The notes under the pieces were generated by a model that did not search any database, was not told the origin of the DNA, and saw nothing but the letters and a program-made list of their open reading frames with translations. The translations under genes were made by a program, and so were the position numbers. From Photobacterium marinum (GTDB taxonomy: Bacteria > Pseudomonadota > Gammaproteobacteria > Enterobacterales > Vibrionaceae), in assembly GCF_000331515.1 (NCBI RefSeq), contig NZ_AMZO01000004.1, positions 58,429 through 122,428 of the forward strand: a stretch of 64,000 nucleotides of DNA. The letters are read 5' to 3'. Positions within the stretch are counted from its first letter, which is position 1, and the number at the start of each line of letters is the position of its first letter. Positions 36,442-46,972 of the stretch are shown here, piece by piece.

Positions 36442-37809
36442 TCAGATCGTTTTGACCGGATTTTTGTACACATCACGCCGCATTTTGACCGCATATAAAT
36501 AAGCGCCGATCCCGCTGATCATATTGGCGATGGCAATACCGACAAACAGCCCTTCCGTCCCGTCAATCTGGCTGCCCACCCAGGCTGCCGGCAGCAAAAA
36601 TCCGAACAGTCGCAGCAAGTTCCAGATCAGGGAATGAATGGGTTTGTGCATAGCATTAAGCGCACTGATCAGCAGCATGCAAACAGCCTGCATACCATAG
36701 CTGAGCGGTACCACAATCAGGTAATGCCAGAGCTGCTGCTGTACCGCGGTATCTTGGCTGAACATTGACGACAACGGCCAGCTCAGAGGCACCATCATGA
36801 TAAAGACCAGTAGCTGGAAGATGATGGCAAAGCGCATGGAGGTAAACAGCGCCTGGAATGCCCGGTGGTTCTGATTAGCGCCTAAGTTCTGGGCCATAAA
36901 CGGCATCAGAGCTGAACCCAGTGCCATCATTACAATCACCAGAATCGATTCTATCCGCATTGCTGCACCGTAGGCGGCAACAGAAGCAGTGCCCTGAGTT
37001 GCCAGTAGCCACATCAATAGTGCGCCGGAGAGCGGGTTAAGCGCGCTGGATAACCCGGCTGGTGTACCAACCTGCAGGATTTGGCGGCAGTCTTTGTTAA
37101 TCAGTGTCAGTTGCGGTCTGGCCAGCAGTTTTTCTCTTCTGATTAGAATATAGAGCGAATTGATCAGGGCGAAAGCCCAGCTGATCCCGCTGGCAATGGC
37201 AGCGCCCTGCACGCCGAGTTCGGGAAACGGCCCTAATCCAAAGATCAGTAAAGGATCCAGTACACCATTGATAAATCCGGCCAGCATCATGATCTGGGCC
37301 GGGCTTTTGGCATCCCCGGTTGCCCGGATTGCACTGTTGCCTGCCATTGGGATCACCAGCAGCGGAATGGCTAAATACCAGATCTGCATATATTGTTTGA
37401 TAACGGGTAGCAGCTCAGGTGTCGCACCGAGCAGGCTAAACAGGGGTTCTATTGTGTTTAACCCCAGAATGGAGGCTGTGATCACTAGAACGACAGCGAG
37501 TAACAGGCCGTGAGTCGCCAACCTAGCGGCATCCTGGTTATTGCCGCTGCCGAGCAGACGACCAATGCTGGTTGATATCCCGACACTGACTCCCATGGTG
37601 ATGCAGTTGAGGGCAAAGGTAACCGGGAAGGTGAAACTCACCGCTGCCAGCGCTTCGGTGCCCAGCAGTGAAATAAAGAAGGTGTCGACCAAGTTAAACA
37701 TCAGGATCGCCACCATACCGAATACCATAGGAACGGTTAATCGGCGCAGGGCGAGGGGGATCGGAGCGGACAACAGCCCGTGTTTATCTGCCTTTCTTGC
37801 TATCGACAT
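36442..37809 (-). CDS. MATE-family multidrug exporter
   Basis: 455 residues from the ATG at 37809; the longer frame starts at TTG 37866 and its extra 19 residues do not look like part of the family. Twelve membrane helices. The MATE pattern is clear in PMVFGMVAILMFNLVDTFFI and FTFPVTFALNCITMGVSVGI, with the equivalent repeat in the second half (GALLMWLLATQGTASVAAYG). It would export cationic compounds using Na+ or H+. The substrate is unknown. It is divergent from groES. Confidence 0.9.
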   Translation of the reverse strand: MSIARKADKHGLLSAPIPLALRRLTVPMVFGMVAILMFNLVDTFFISLLGTEALAAVSFTFPVTFALNCITMGVSVGISTSIGRLLGSGNNQDAARLATHGLLLAVVLVITASILGLNTIEPLFSLLGATPELLPVIKQYMQIWYLAIPLLVIPMAGNSAIRATGDAKSPAQIMMLAGFINGVLDPLLIFGLGPFPELGVQGAAIASGISWAFALINSLYILIRREKLLARPQLTLINKDCRQILQVGTPAGLSSALNPLSGALLMWLLATQGTASVAAYGAAMRIESILVIVMMALGSALMPFMAQNLGANQNHRAFQALFTSMRFAIIFQLLVFIMMVPLSWPLSSMFSQDTAVQQQLWHYLIVVPLSYGMQAVCMLLISALNAMHKPIHSLIWNLLRLFGFLLPAAWVGSQIDGTEGLFVGIAIANMISGIGAYLYAVKMRRDVYKNPVKTI

Positions 37810-37906
37810 AGTGGTCTCAGAAGTGGGATGCCCGCTTACCCTAATGCAAAGAGTGTGATCGGGCAAAAATTCTCGGTGAATTTTTTGAAAAAAATGTCAC
37901 CGGGGA

Positions 37907-37934
37907 CTTGGGATTCGAAAAAACGTCCCAACAT
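37907..37934 (+). promoter_or_regulatory. Heat-shock (sigma-32) promoter of groESL
   Basis: CTTGGGA, 13 bases, then CCCAACAT, close to the sigma-32 consensus CTTGAAA-N13-15-CCCCATNT. It is 84 bp before groES in the expected place. Confidence 0.7.
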
Positions 37935-38017
37935 GTCTAGTTATCAGAAAAAGTAAGGGACACGAACCCTTACCTTTATTTATTGTATGGATTTTACCAA
38001 ATCAGGAGAGACGACCG

Positions 38018-38308
38018 ATGAACATTCGTCCTTTACATGACCGAGTTATCGTTGAGCGCCAAGAAGTTGAATCAAAATCTGCTGGCGGCATCGTTCTGAC
38101 TGGTTCTGCAGCTGAAAAATCTACTCGCGGTACAGTACTGGCAGTAGGTAAAGGCCGCATTCTGGAAAACGGCTCAGTACAGCCGCTGGACGTTAAAGTT
38201 GGTGATACTGTGATCTTTGCTGAAGGCTACGGCACTAAGACTGAAAAGATCGACGGTAAAGAAGTCCTGATCATGTCTGAAAACGACATCATGGCTATCG
38301 TTGAATAA
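38018..38308 (+). CDS. groES: Co-chaperonin GroES
   Basis: 96 residues, full length. It starts [20 protein letters not shown], has the mobile loop [20 protein letters not shown] that docks on GroEL, and ends ENDIMAIVE. The heptameric lid of the GroEL folding chamber. RBS AGGAGAG precedes the ATG. groEL follows after 41 bp in the same transcript. Confidence 0.98.
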   Translation: MNIRPLHDRVIVERQEVESKSAGGIVLTGSAAEKSTRGTVLAVGKGRILENGSVQPLDVKVGDTVIFAEGYGTKTEKIDGKEVLIMSENDIMAIVE

Positions 38309-38334
38309 TCCGATCACTTCAAATTAAAAATTAA

Positions 38335-39996
<1,662 letters not shown>

Positions 39997-41019
39997 TGCG
40001 ACGAGAGTCGTGGAGGTCGCTAGCCTCGCGGGTCACAGCCGTAGTGAGCACTAACCTATAACGGTTAGGGTTCACTACCCACTCTCGCAAAATTAGTAGT
40101 CGAAATCCGTTGGTCGGATCGCACAATCCGATCAACGGCATTCCTCGCATGGAATGTTCGCCTGATCGTATCTGCTGCGATCAGCTTAGAAAAAGGCGCG
40201 TAAGCTGCCTGTCACCAGTCATATCTAGGATAGCCACATTGTGCTAATGGCAAAACGGCGGTTCGCCTGCCGACACAACGCCAATCCGTCATATTGCTGT
40301 ACAAGCATGACCATCAGGATTCATTACTGAAGCGTCCTCCGGGCGTAAGCTATTGTAATTATTGTCTCGACAAAGAAGCTTGCTTCTTTGTAGTGAGACC
40401 AGTTATGCGACTAACTGTAGTCTAGGGATAGTGCGATGCGGGTAACTGCATGGTGCGGAGCTTCCTGACAATGTACCCCTGCGCAAGCGGTGCTTTAATC
40501 CGTGAGGATGGCATAGCTGACTAACAATAAGTCGGCTGGGGGCTAGGCTAAACAGCATGGTTAACGTACGTGAACTGTTGATAAACACCGTCAGCCGCAA
40601 TGAGCGAAATATTGTTGATACGCTCTAACCAAAAGGTACGTGGTCGGTTATTCCCCTTACATCTGGGAATACGTCGTCATGACACCACCGGTGGATAGAC
40701 AGAACCTTAGTTGTTTATGTAATTACAATGGAACTCGGTAAGCCCGACTATCCGCCTTTGACATCCGTCTAAGGCAGGCAATCCGCAAGGAGCGCTGTTG
40801 GGTAAGCGGGTAAGGGAGGTTGGAAAAAGCGAATGCCGGACTGTAACGGTCCGGATAGGGATTCAAACTTTGTCCTAACCAGAAATGGTGCAGACTTCCA
40901 ACTGGTCTTTAATCGTGTGAAAACATGTAAAGTCATCTGAAAAATTAGCCCAAATGGGGATTAGCTATCCCCGTATGGGGTAATGGCTTTTCTTCATGAA
41001 GGCTATGGAGGAAAGCAAG

Positions 41020-42714
41020 ATGAGTACGGCAACTACGCCACTATTACCTGCATCCTCCCACTATGCGGAGCAATGGCACAGTATCAACTGGGAGCTGATG
41101 TATCGTTCGGTGAGAGGGCTACAGGTAAGGATCGCGAAGGCAACGAAAAAGTCTGACTGGCGACAGGTTAAAAGACTGCAACGCATGTTAACTCGTTCGT
41201 TTGCTGCCAAGGTGATTGCTATCAGGCGAGTCACCGAAAACAGAGGGAAAAAAACGCCGGGTGTTGACGGGGAAACCTGGAGTACACCTGTGAAGAAGTG
41301 GGAAGCGATAGGACAATTGAAGCGTAAGGGCTACAAGCCCAAACCGCTCAAGAGGGTCTACATTCCCAAAGCCAACGGCAAACGCAGGCCGCTGGGTATA
41401 CCGACCATGCGCGATAGAGCAATGCAGGCACTGTACCTGTTAGCTATAGAGCCTGTGTCGGAAACCACGGCGGATCGCAACAGCTATGGCTTTCGCCCGA
41501 ACCGTTCTTGCGCTGATGCTATCGAACAATGCTTCGTGAACCTCAGTCGTAAGGCAAGTGCCCAATGGGTACTTGAAGGCGACATCAAAGGGTGTTTTGA
41601 CCACATTAGCCACGACTGGCTTATCGGCAACATCCCTATGGATAAAGCGGTACTAAGGAAATGGCTAAAAGCCGGGTTCATGGAATCCGGAAAATGGAAC
41701 CTGACGGATGCTGGTACTCCTCAAGGGGGAATAATTTCCCCTGTACTAGCAAACATGGTCTTGGATGGCTTGGAGGCGGTGCTCGAATCTCACTTCGGGA
41801 GGAAGAACACCAAAGCCAGCTATAAAACCAAGGTCAACTATGTGCGCTATGCAGATGATTTTATCATCACTGGTATCTCGAAAGAGCTATTGGAAAAGGA
41901 AGTACTGCCACTTGTGAAAGCCTTTATGGCCGAGCGAGGGCTGGAACTTTCCGATGAGAAAACACTAATCACACACATAGAACAAGGGTTTGATTTTCTG
42001 GGGCAGAATTTACGCAAGTACAACGGCAAGATGTTAATCAAGCCGTCTGGCAAAAACGTAAAGGTATTTCTGCGAAGCATTCGGGACTACCTCAATAGCC
42101 ACAAAACGGCACCAGCAGCGGCGGTTATCGCCAAGCTGAACCCGATGATCCGAGGGTGGTGTAACTACCATCGTTGGATATGTGCTAGTGAGACGTTCAA
42201 GTATGTGGATTACCGGATCTGGAAAATGTTATGGCAGTGGTGCCGTCGAATCCATTCCAATCGCCGTAAACGCTGGATTAAAGAGAAATACTTTAAAACA
42301 GTCGGTGAAAGGAACTGGGTATTCAGCGCACCAAAACTGAAAGGGGAAGATGGCCACTATCGCTTGCTGAGTGCAACGAGAGTGAAAATCGACAAGCATG
42401 TAAAAATTCGGGCAACAGCGAATTGTTACCTACCGGAAGACGAGCAATATTTTGAGCGTCTGAAGATGCAAAGGTTGAAGAAATCTTTGGCGGGGAATAT
42501 GAAGTTGTGGAAGATTGTCGAGAGACAGAACTTCAAGTGTGCGGTGTGCCACCAGCAGTTTCACTCACAAGATGATTGGGATATTCACCATATTGTCCAG
42601 CGGGTGAACGGTGGCTCTGACAACAGCTCGAATTTGATGATGTTGCATGTTAACTGTCATCGGCTGCTTCATAATAGGAAAGAAGGGGAGTCCTTCGACT
42701 CCCTTAATTCTTAA
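41020..42714 (+). CDS. ltrA: Group II intron reverse transcriptase/maturase with HNH endonuclease
   Basis: 564 residues from the ATG at 41020, which has GGAGGAAAG directly upstream; earlier ATGs at 40996 and 41005 lack this. RT domain about 60-330 with KPLKRVYIPKANGKRRPLGI, FRPNRSCADAIE, LEGDIKGCFDHI, GTPQGGIISPVLANM and the catalytic YADD at 277-280. Maturase domain follows (LNPMIRGWCNYHRW). The C-terminus is an HNH endonuclease: CAVCHQQF, DIHHIVQRVNGGSDNSSNL, MLHVNCHRLLH. All active-site residues are intact, so the intron may still be mobile. The protein helps splicing and reinsertion of the intron RNA. Confidence 0.95.
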   Translation: MSTATTPLLPASSHYAEQWHSINWELMYRSVRGLQVRIAKATKKSDWRQVKRLQRMLTRSFAAKVIAIRRVTENRGKKTPGVDGETWSTPVKKWEAIGQLKRKGYKPKPLKRVYIPKANGKRRPLGIPTMRDRAMQALYLLAIEPVSETTADRNSYGFRPNRSCADAIEQCFVNLSRKASAQWVLEGDIKGCFDHISHDWLIGNIPMDKAVLRKWLKAGFMESGKWNLTDAGTPQGGIISPVLANMVLDGLEAVLESHFGRKNTKASYKTKVNYVRYADDFIITGISKELLEKEVLPLVKAFMAERGLELSDEKTLITHIEQGFDFLGQNLRKYNGKMLIKPSGKNVKVFLRSIRDYLNSHKTAPAAAVIAKLNPMIRGWCNYHRWICASETFKYVDYRIWKMLWQWCRRIHSNRRKRWIKEKYFKTVGERNWVFSAPKLKGEDGHYRLLSATRVKIDKHVKIRATANCYLPEDEQYFERLKMQRLKKSLAGNMKLWKIVERQNFKCAVCHQQFHSQDDWDIHHIVQRVNGGSDNSSNLMMLHVNCHRLLHNRKEGESFDSLNS

Positions 42715-42922
42715 ATGAAGAATGCTCCCATATGTAAAATCATAAGGAGTACTGCTGGTGATATGTTTATCTGAATGCTAATAGACATAAGCCCTCACGT
42801 CTTTGATTTATTGCTTGATGAATTTAGCTAGCTTAACGAATCAAAGGGAGGGGCGGGACAACAAAAAAATGTTGTTTGCATTCGTTGCTGGTTCATACGT
42901 AAGTGTGGACTTATAAAGGCTT

Positions 42923-42997
42923 GAGCCGTATGCGGGGAAACTCGCTTGTACGGTTCTTAGGGGGCGGCGGCGCAGTAATGCGCTGCTGCTACCCGAC
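42923..42997 (+). ncRNA. Group II intron domains V and VI
   Basis: Domain V (42923-42958) has the catalytic AGC triad near its 5' side, a GAAA tetraloop-like turn and closing CGGTTCTT. Domain VI follows as a G/C-rich hairpin and the 3' end CTACCCGAC. This is the best conserved RNA part and the firmest evidence for a group II intron. Confidence 0.9.
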
Positions 42998-43005
42998 ATA
43001 GCTGC

Positions 43006-43112
43006 TTTATCTCGTCGCAGAATAGCTCGATAGCGGCGTCGAAAATGCTCATTTATGCTGTATAAACTGCGCGTTTTCTTCTTGCTCTCAACCTATTCTG
43101 CTTAGAGATAAA
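43006..43112. repeat. 107-bp long-hairpin repeat (MITE-like) in the groEL 3' region
   Basis: Terminal inverted repeats TTTATCTC / GAGATAAA and, just inside, GCAGAATAG / CTATTCTGC. The centre (GAAAATGCTCATTTAT and TATAAACTGCGCGTTTTC) is also imperfectly complementary, so the whole unit can fold into one hairpin. It starts 8 bp after the proposed intron 3' end and stops just before the groEL terminator. It resembles short hairpin repeats scattered in Vibrionaceae genomes, but only one copy is in this window. Confidence 0.7.
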
Positions 43113-43133
43113 CCACCAATTGATATTGGTAGA

Positions 43134-43161
43134 AAACGGAGGCTGCGGCCTCCGTTTTTTT
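43134..43161 (+). terminator. Rho-independent terminator of groESL
   Basis: Stem AAACGGAGGC / GGCCTCCGTTT with loop TGC, followed by a run of T. It lies after the intron and the hairpin repeat and is the likely original groEL terminator. Confidence 0.9.
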
Positions 43162-43236
43162 ATCTTCATTTTTTATCTGCATTTCAGAAGTAAGAAGAAA
43201 TAATATTCGTCTTTGATTAGAGGAAATTCATCCTGC

Positions 43237-43290
43237 CGCACCTCGCACCTCGCACCTCGCACCTCGCACCTCGCACCTCGCACCTCGCAC
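43237..43290 (+). repeat. Seven tandem copies of a 7-bp unit (CGCACCT)
   Basis: CGCACCT occurs seven times without interruption (43237-43285) followed by a partial copy CGCAC. No variation between copies. Not coding. Likely a slippage-prone microsatellite. Confidence 0.95.
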
Positions 43291-43316
43291 AAAACAGTTC
43301 ACACAAAACAGTTCAC
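43289..43316 (+). repeat. Two tandem copies of a 14-bp unit
   Basis: ACAAAACAGTTCAC is present twice in a row, identical, directly abutting the 7-bp array. Confidence 0.9.
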
Positions 43317-43320
43317 ACGG

Positions 43321-43990
43321 TAAATTTCTCAAAAAGCTGTACGCCAGGAAAAACATTTTAAAAACAGTGCGTTATGTTTAAATTTGTCGTGCTGGTAACG
43401 TGGGTGTGAAATGGCTCATCTTTTTGGTGTTCAGTAAAGGGAAAGCTGTACATTGTTGGTGCCCTCCTCGGAAATATCTTGTGCAGAGTTTACAAGGAAA
43501 AAAGCCTGAAAAGCTGCACATAAAAATAATCCAATAAAATCATGATCTTAAATTTGATTGACAGCCTTTTGGATAGTGGTTGTAATATTGCTCGCCTTTT
43601 CGCTGTCAAAGGAGTGAAAAGGTGTACAGAATTGCTTTAAGAAGAGTTAGATTTGATGATCTGACTTTATCAGGAAAAAAGCAGAGAAAGCTGTACATGT
43701 TTTTAATTGTTTAAAATCAGTGTGTTAAGTGCTTTTCTAAGGCTTTTGATTATGGTGGTCATTTCGCTCAGCGAAAAGCTGATTTTCACGTGTGAAGCTG
43801 CACGCGTGAATGAGAAAGAATCGAATGAGTCGTTGTGAGCTTTTTGGAGAAAAAACTGTAAAAGCTGAACAAAAAATAATTCATTTAAAATCAGTATCTT
43901 ATGCTGTTAGTTTTTATTTTATTACTTAATGGTTATTTTTGTTCAGCTTTAAGGTGTGTCTCTTGGTAAAAGGTGTACGTGTTTTGTCTT
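43321..43990 (+). repeat. Four degenerate tandem units of about 176 bp, non-coding, unknown function
   Basis: Two boxes recur with constant period. Box A, AAGCTG(T/C/A)AC, is at 43334, 43511, 43688 and 43862 (spacing 177, 177, 174). Box B, AAG(C/G)TG(T/C)AC, is at 43443, 43619, 43795 and 43970 (spacing 176, 176, 175). A to B is 107-109 bp in each unit. Box A is followed in three or four units by a TTTAAAATCAGTGTNTTATG-like tract and preceded by GGAAAAAAGC-like sequence. No reading frame is conserved. The region lies between the groEL terminator and the convergent mgtC-like gene. I do not recognise the element. Confidence 0.85.
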
Positions 43991-44488
43991 CTAATCGGCT
44001 TCTGATTGGTGGCGCTGCATTTTTTTCCGCTGGCGACGATCGGACCAATGGGCATGAACGCCTTTGCGTAAAAAGCGCAGGCTGTTTTCCAGCTTATCCA
44101 CACCAAGCAAAACCGAGATAATGACGCCAGTCATCAATACCGCACTTTGGCCGTACCCGAGGCCAATGGTGACGCCAAGTGCTGCCAGCATCCAGACAAC
44201 TGCTGCTGATGTTACGCCGTGGATCTGCCCATCCCGGTTCATCATAACGCCTGCACCAAGAAAGCCGATACCGGTAATGATCTGGGACATCACCCGTGCC
44301 AGGTCGGCATCGCTGGCCGATAATGTCTGGCCCAGAGTTATGAAGCAGTATGTTCCAACGATAATCAGGGTAGCGGTTCGTATGCCGACCGGTTTCCCCC
44401 GCAATTGGCGCTCAAAACCAATCATGGTGCCGCAAATGGCGCATTTCAGTAATGCCGGCCATGCAAAAGGCGCAATGTCAGGCAACAT
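43991..44488 (-). CDS. MgtC/SapB-family membrane protein
   Basis: 165 residues with four or five membrane helices. The family block AICGTMIGFERQLRGKPVGI and ITGIGFLGAGVMMNRDGQIH, GVTSAAVVWMLAALGVTIGL are diagnostic of the MgtC/SapB group, associated with Mg2+-limited growth in pathogens. The C-terminus is a basic tail (HWSDRRQRKKMQRHQ), not the ACT-like domain of full MgtC, so this is the short YhiD/SapB type. Its 3' end abuts the 176-bp repeat array. Confidence 0.88.
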   Translation of the reverse strand: MLPDIAPFAWPALLKCAICGTMIGFERQLRGKPVGIRTATLIIVGTYCFITLGQTLSASDADLARVMSQIITGIGFLGAGVMMNRDGQIHGVTSAAVVWMLAALGVTIGLGYGQSAVLMTGVIISVLLGVDKLENSLRFLRKGVHAHWSDRRQRKKMQRHQSEAD

Positions 44489-44518
44489 TGCAGTTGTCTC
44501 CTGTTCGTTAAGTCAGTG

Positions 44519-44545
44519 AAAAAAAGCAGCCTTATGGCTGCTTTA
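44519..44545 (-). terminator. Rho-independent terminator of rimK
   Basis: On the minus strand, stem AAAGCAGCC / GGCTGCTTT with loop ATAA and a following T-run, 45 bp after the rimK stop and before mgtC-like. Confidence 0.88.
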
Positions 44546-44589
44546 TGAACGAGTGGCTAAGGCTCGTGTTTATTCTGTTTTGGTAGTTT

Positions 44590-45495
44590 TTATTGATGCT
44601 GTAAGCGGTGACGTCGCTTTTTTCCGGCATGCTTTTCGATGTGTTCGACAATCATACCTGCAATATCTTTCCCGGTGGCGGTTTCAATGCCTTCTAGGCC
44701 CGGCGAGGAGTTCACCTCCATCACTAGCGGGCCGCGCTTGGAGCGCAGTAAATCAACCCCGGCCACACTCAAACCCATTGCTTTAGCTGCCGCTACGGCT
44801 GTCTTGCGCTCTTCCGGCGTAATACGGATCAGTGTTGCGCTACCGCCACGGTGCAGATTGGATCGAAATTCACCGTCTGCGGCCTGGCGTTTCATTGCGG
44901 CAATCACTTTGTCGCCGATAACAAAGCAGCGGATGTCGGCGCCACCTGCTTCTTCAATGAACTCCTGGACCATGATATTGGCCTTCAGCCCCATGAAAGC
45001 TTCGATAACGCTTTCGGCCGCTTTTTGTGTTTCTGCCAGCACTACACCGATCCCTTGGGTACCTTCAAGGAGCTTGATCACCAGTGGCGCACCGCCCACC
45101 ATTTTGATCAGATCCGGCACATCATCTGGCTTGCTGGCAAAGCCTGTGATTGGCATACCGATCCCTTTTCTGCTCAGCAGTTGCAGCGAACGGAGTTTGT
45201 CCCGTGAGCGGGATATTGCGATCGACTGGTTGACCGAAAATACATCCATCATTTCAAACTGACGCAGTACCGAACAGCCGTAAAATGTAATATCAGCACC
45301 GATGCGGGGAATAATCGCATCAAACCCGGTCAGCTCTTCACCTTCAAAATGGATGGAAGGTTTTACCGAGTTAATGTTCATATAACATCGCAGAGCGTTG
45401 ATAATCACCGCTTGGTGTCCGCGTTGCTCAATGGCTTCGCGTAGACGGCGGGTGGAGTACAGGTTTTCGTTTTGGGATAGGATGCCAATTTTCAT
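44590..45495 (-). CDS. rimK: Ribosomal protein S6--L-glutamate ligase RimK
   Basis: 301 residues, the standard length. An ATP-grasp enzyme that adds glutamates to the C-terminus of ribosomal protein S6. Visible motifs: start [38 protein letters not shown] for nucleotide binding, [20 protein letters not shown], and the metal-binding end [16 protein letters not shown]. It is a single gene with its own terminator; the 219 bp upstream would contain the promoter. Confidence 0.96.
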   Translation of the reverse strand: MKIGILSQNENLYSTRRLREAIEQRGHQAVIINALRCYMNINSVKPSIHFEGEELTGFDAIIPRIGADITFYGCSVLRQFEMMDVFSVNQSIAISRSRDKLRSLQLLSRKGIGMPITGFASKPDDVPDLIKMVGGAPLVIKLLEGTQGIGVVLAETQKAAESVIEAFMGLKANIMVQEFIEEAGGADIRCFVIGDKVIAAMKRQAADGEFRSNLHRGGSATLIRITPEERKTAVAAAKAMGLSVAGVDLLRSKRGPLVMEVNSSPGLEGIETATGKDIAGMIVEHIEKHAGKKRRHRLQHQ

Positions 45496-45667
45496 CGCGC
45501 TACTCGTAAAAAATAAAGTGAAAAGGTTATAAGAGAGAAGTTTGGCTGCCTTCTCTGCTTACCGATTTGGAGCGCGACTATGCGCTTAATCAGGTGGAAA
45601 AGCGAGCAAATTGGCGATGATATTTTTTTATCGTCAGGATGGGAAAAATTGCTGGAACGGCGGGCAG

Positions 45668-45697
45668 AAAAAAGGCCAGCACGAGGCTGGCCTTGGC
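45668..45697 (-). terminator. Rho-independent terminator of the racemase gene
   Basis: On the minus strand, AAGGCCAGC / GCTGGCCTT with loop CTCGT, followed by TTTT, 18 bp after the stop. Confidence 0.88.
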
Positions 45698-45714
45698 TAT
45701 CTTTGCGTTTGTGA

Positions 45715-46929
45715 TTAACGGTAAACGCGTGGGTTAGTTGCACCCCAGATAGTGTAGTGTTCAGGCAGAATGCGACCGCTCTTCTCTTCAGTCTCTTCAC
45801 CTGTGATTTTTTCAGAGCCCTGCTGGCCGAATACGACTACTTCGTCGTTAGCCTGTACGCCAACGATGTCAGTTACGTCAACCATAGTTGTGTTCATTGA
45901 CGCCATGCCCATTACGCGAGCACGCTGGCCGTTGATCAGAACGTCTGCTTTGTTGCTCAGTGAACGAGCGAAGCCGTCAGAGTAGCCGATTGGCAGGTTA
46001 GCCAGTACAGAGTCGCGCTCAAGTACTTTGGTGCTGCCGTAACCGATAGTGCTGCCTGCTGGGAAGTGGTGCAGAGAAGCTACGCGAGTTTTGAAAGAAA
46101 CGATGCGTTTGTATGGTGCAGTTGCTGGGTAATCACCGTACAGCATGCCGCCCGGACGAACCATGTCAAGGTGTGCTTCAGGAAGGTTTAGCGTGATGTA
46201 AGAGTTAGCAACGTGCAGAGTGATGTCTTTACGCTTCAGATCAGCGCTGTCCATCAGCCATTTAGTTTCAACTTTAAAACGCTCAACTTTGCGCTTGATT
46301 TCGTCAAGGCCTTCGTTCGGGAAGTGCGTCATCATACCAACGATTTCCAGGTTTGGATCACTAGCGATATTTACACCTTCAACCTGACCTTCATAAGTAG
46401 TCAGATCCAGGCCGTTACGACCCATGCCTGAAGTGTTCAGCGCCAGGTGAACAGGAATCGTAGTGTGGTTTGTCATTGCGATGTCGATGATTTGATCAGC
46501 CTGCATCTTAGTACCGATCAGTTCTTCGATTTTGTAATCCAGACCGCCTTCGATTTCGTTCTTGCTAGCAGCACGAACACGCATTACTTTACCTTCGTAA
46601 CCGTGCTCACGAACAAGGCGTGCTTCTTCGTTACTGGTGATACCAACGCATGGTACGTTGTTAGCGATGATAGTTGGCATCAGGCCAGCAATACCATTAC
46701 CGTAAGCATCGGCTTTCATAATGGCACAGATTTTAGTGTTACCCTTCAGATCCTTCTGTAGTAGCTGGATGTTGTCAGAAAATGCCTGAGTATCAATTTC
46801 CAGCCATGCGTTGCTTGACTGAATGCGCTCTTCGCGCTGCTCGTCGTTAAAATCTACCAGCAGAGGTGCTGCTTGAGCGGCTGTTTGGCCCATAAGTGCC
46901 AGTGCTACTAGGCTTAGTTTCAGTTTCAA
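45715..46929 (-). CDS. bsr: Periplasmic broad-specificity amino acid racemase (BsrV type)
   Basis: 404 residues, similar along its length to Vibrio cholerae BsrV. A PLP-dependent fold III enzyme making non-canonical D-amino acids in the periplasm. Signal peptide KLKLSLVALALMGQTAAQAA. PLP lysine in ICAIMKADAYGNGI; other family blocks are LHVANSYITLNLPEAHLDMV and LANLPIGYSDGFARSLSNKA. The start is TTG at 46929, with AGGAG seven bases upstream; the open frame runs back to 46995 but that stretch overlaps the end of the chemoreceptor gene and lacks a signal-like start. Confidence 0.93.
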   Translation of the reverse strand: MKLKLSLVALALMGQTAAQAAPLLVDFNDEQREERIQSSNAWLEIDTQAFSDNIQLLQKDLKGNTKICAIMKADAYGNGIAGLMPTIIANNVPCVGITSNEEARLVREHGYEGKVMRVRAASKNEIEGGLDYKIEELIGTKMQADQIIDIAMTNHTTIPVHLALNTSGMGRNGLDLTTYEGQVEGVNIASDPNLEIVGMMTHFPNEGLDEIKRKVERFKVETKWLMDSADLKRKDITLHVANSYITLNLPEAHLDMVRPGGMLYGDYPATAPYKRIVSFKTRVASLHHFPAGSTIGYGSTKVLERDSVLANLPIGYSDGFARSLSNKADVLINGQRARVMGMASMNTTMVDVTDIVGVQANDEVVVFGQQGSEKITGEETEEKSGRILPEHYTIWGATNPRVYR

Positions 46930-46972
46930 AGGATATCTCCTGTTATGAGTTATTGCTTCTTGTCGGTTGAAG

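Noticed and set aside
40428..40442. GTGCGATGCGG as an alternative 5' end of the group II intron
   Set aside because: It fits the GTGYG consensus better than GTGATGCGAC, but it would leave only about 300 bases for domain I and would not explain the foreign sequence that begins exactly at the groEL stop; the possible EBS1 pairing also favours the groEL junction. Kept as a real alternative.
43237..43316. CRISPR array
   Set aside because: The repeats abut directly with no unique spacers, are only 7 and 14 bp, and no cas genes are near.
43939..44121. 60-residue open frame across the last 176-bp unit
   Set aside because: It runs antisense into the mgtC-like gene and is not conserved in the other three units.
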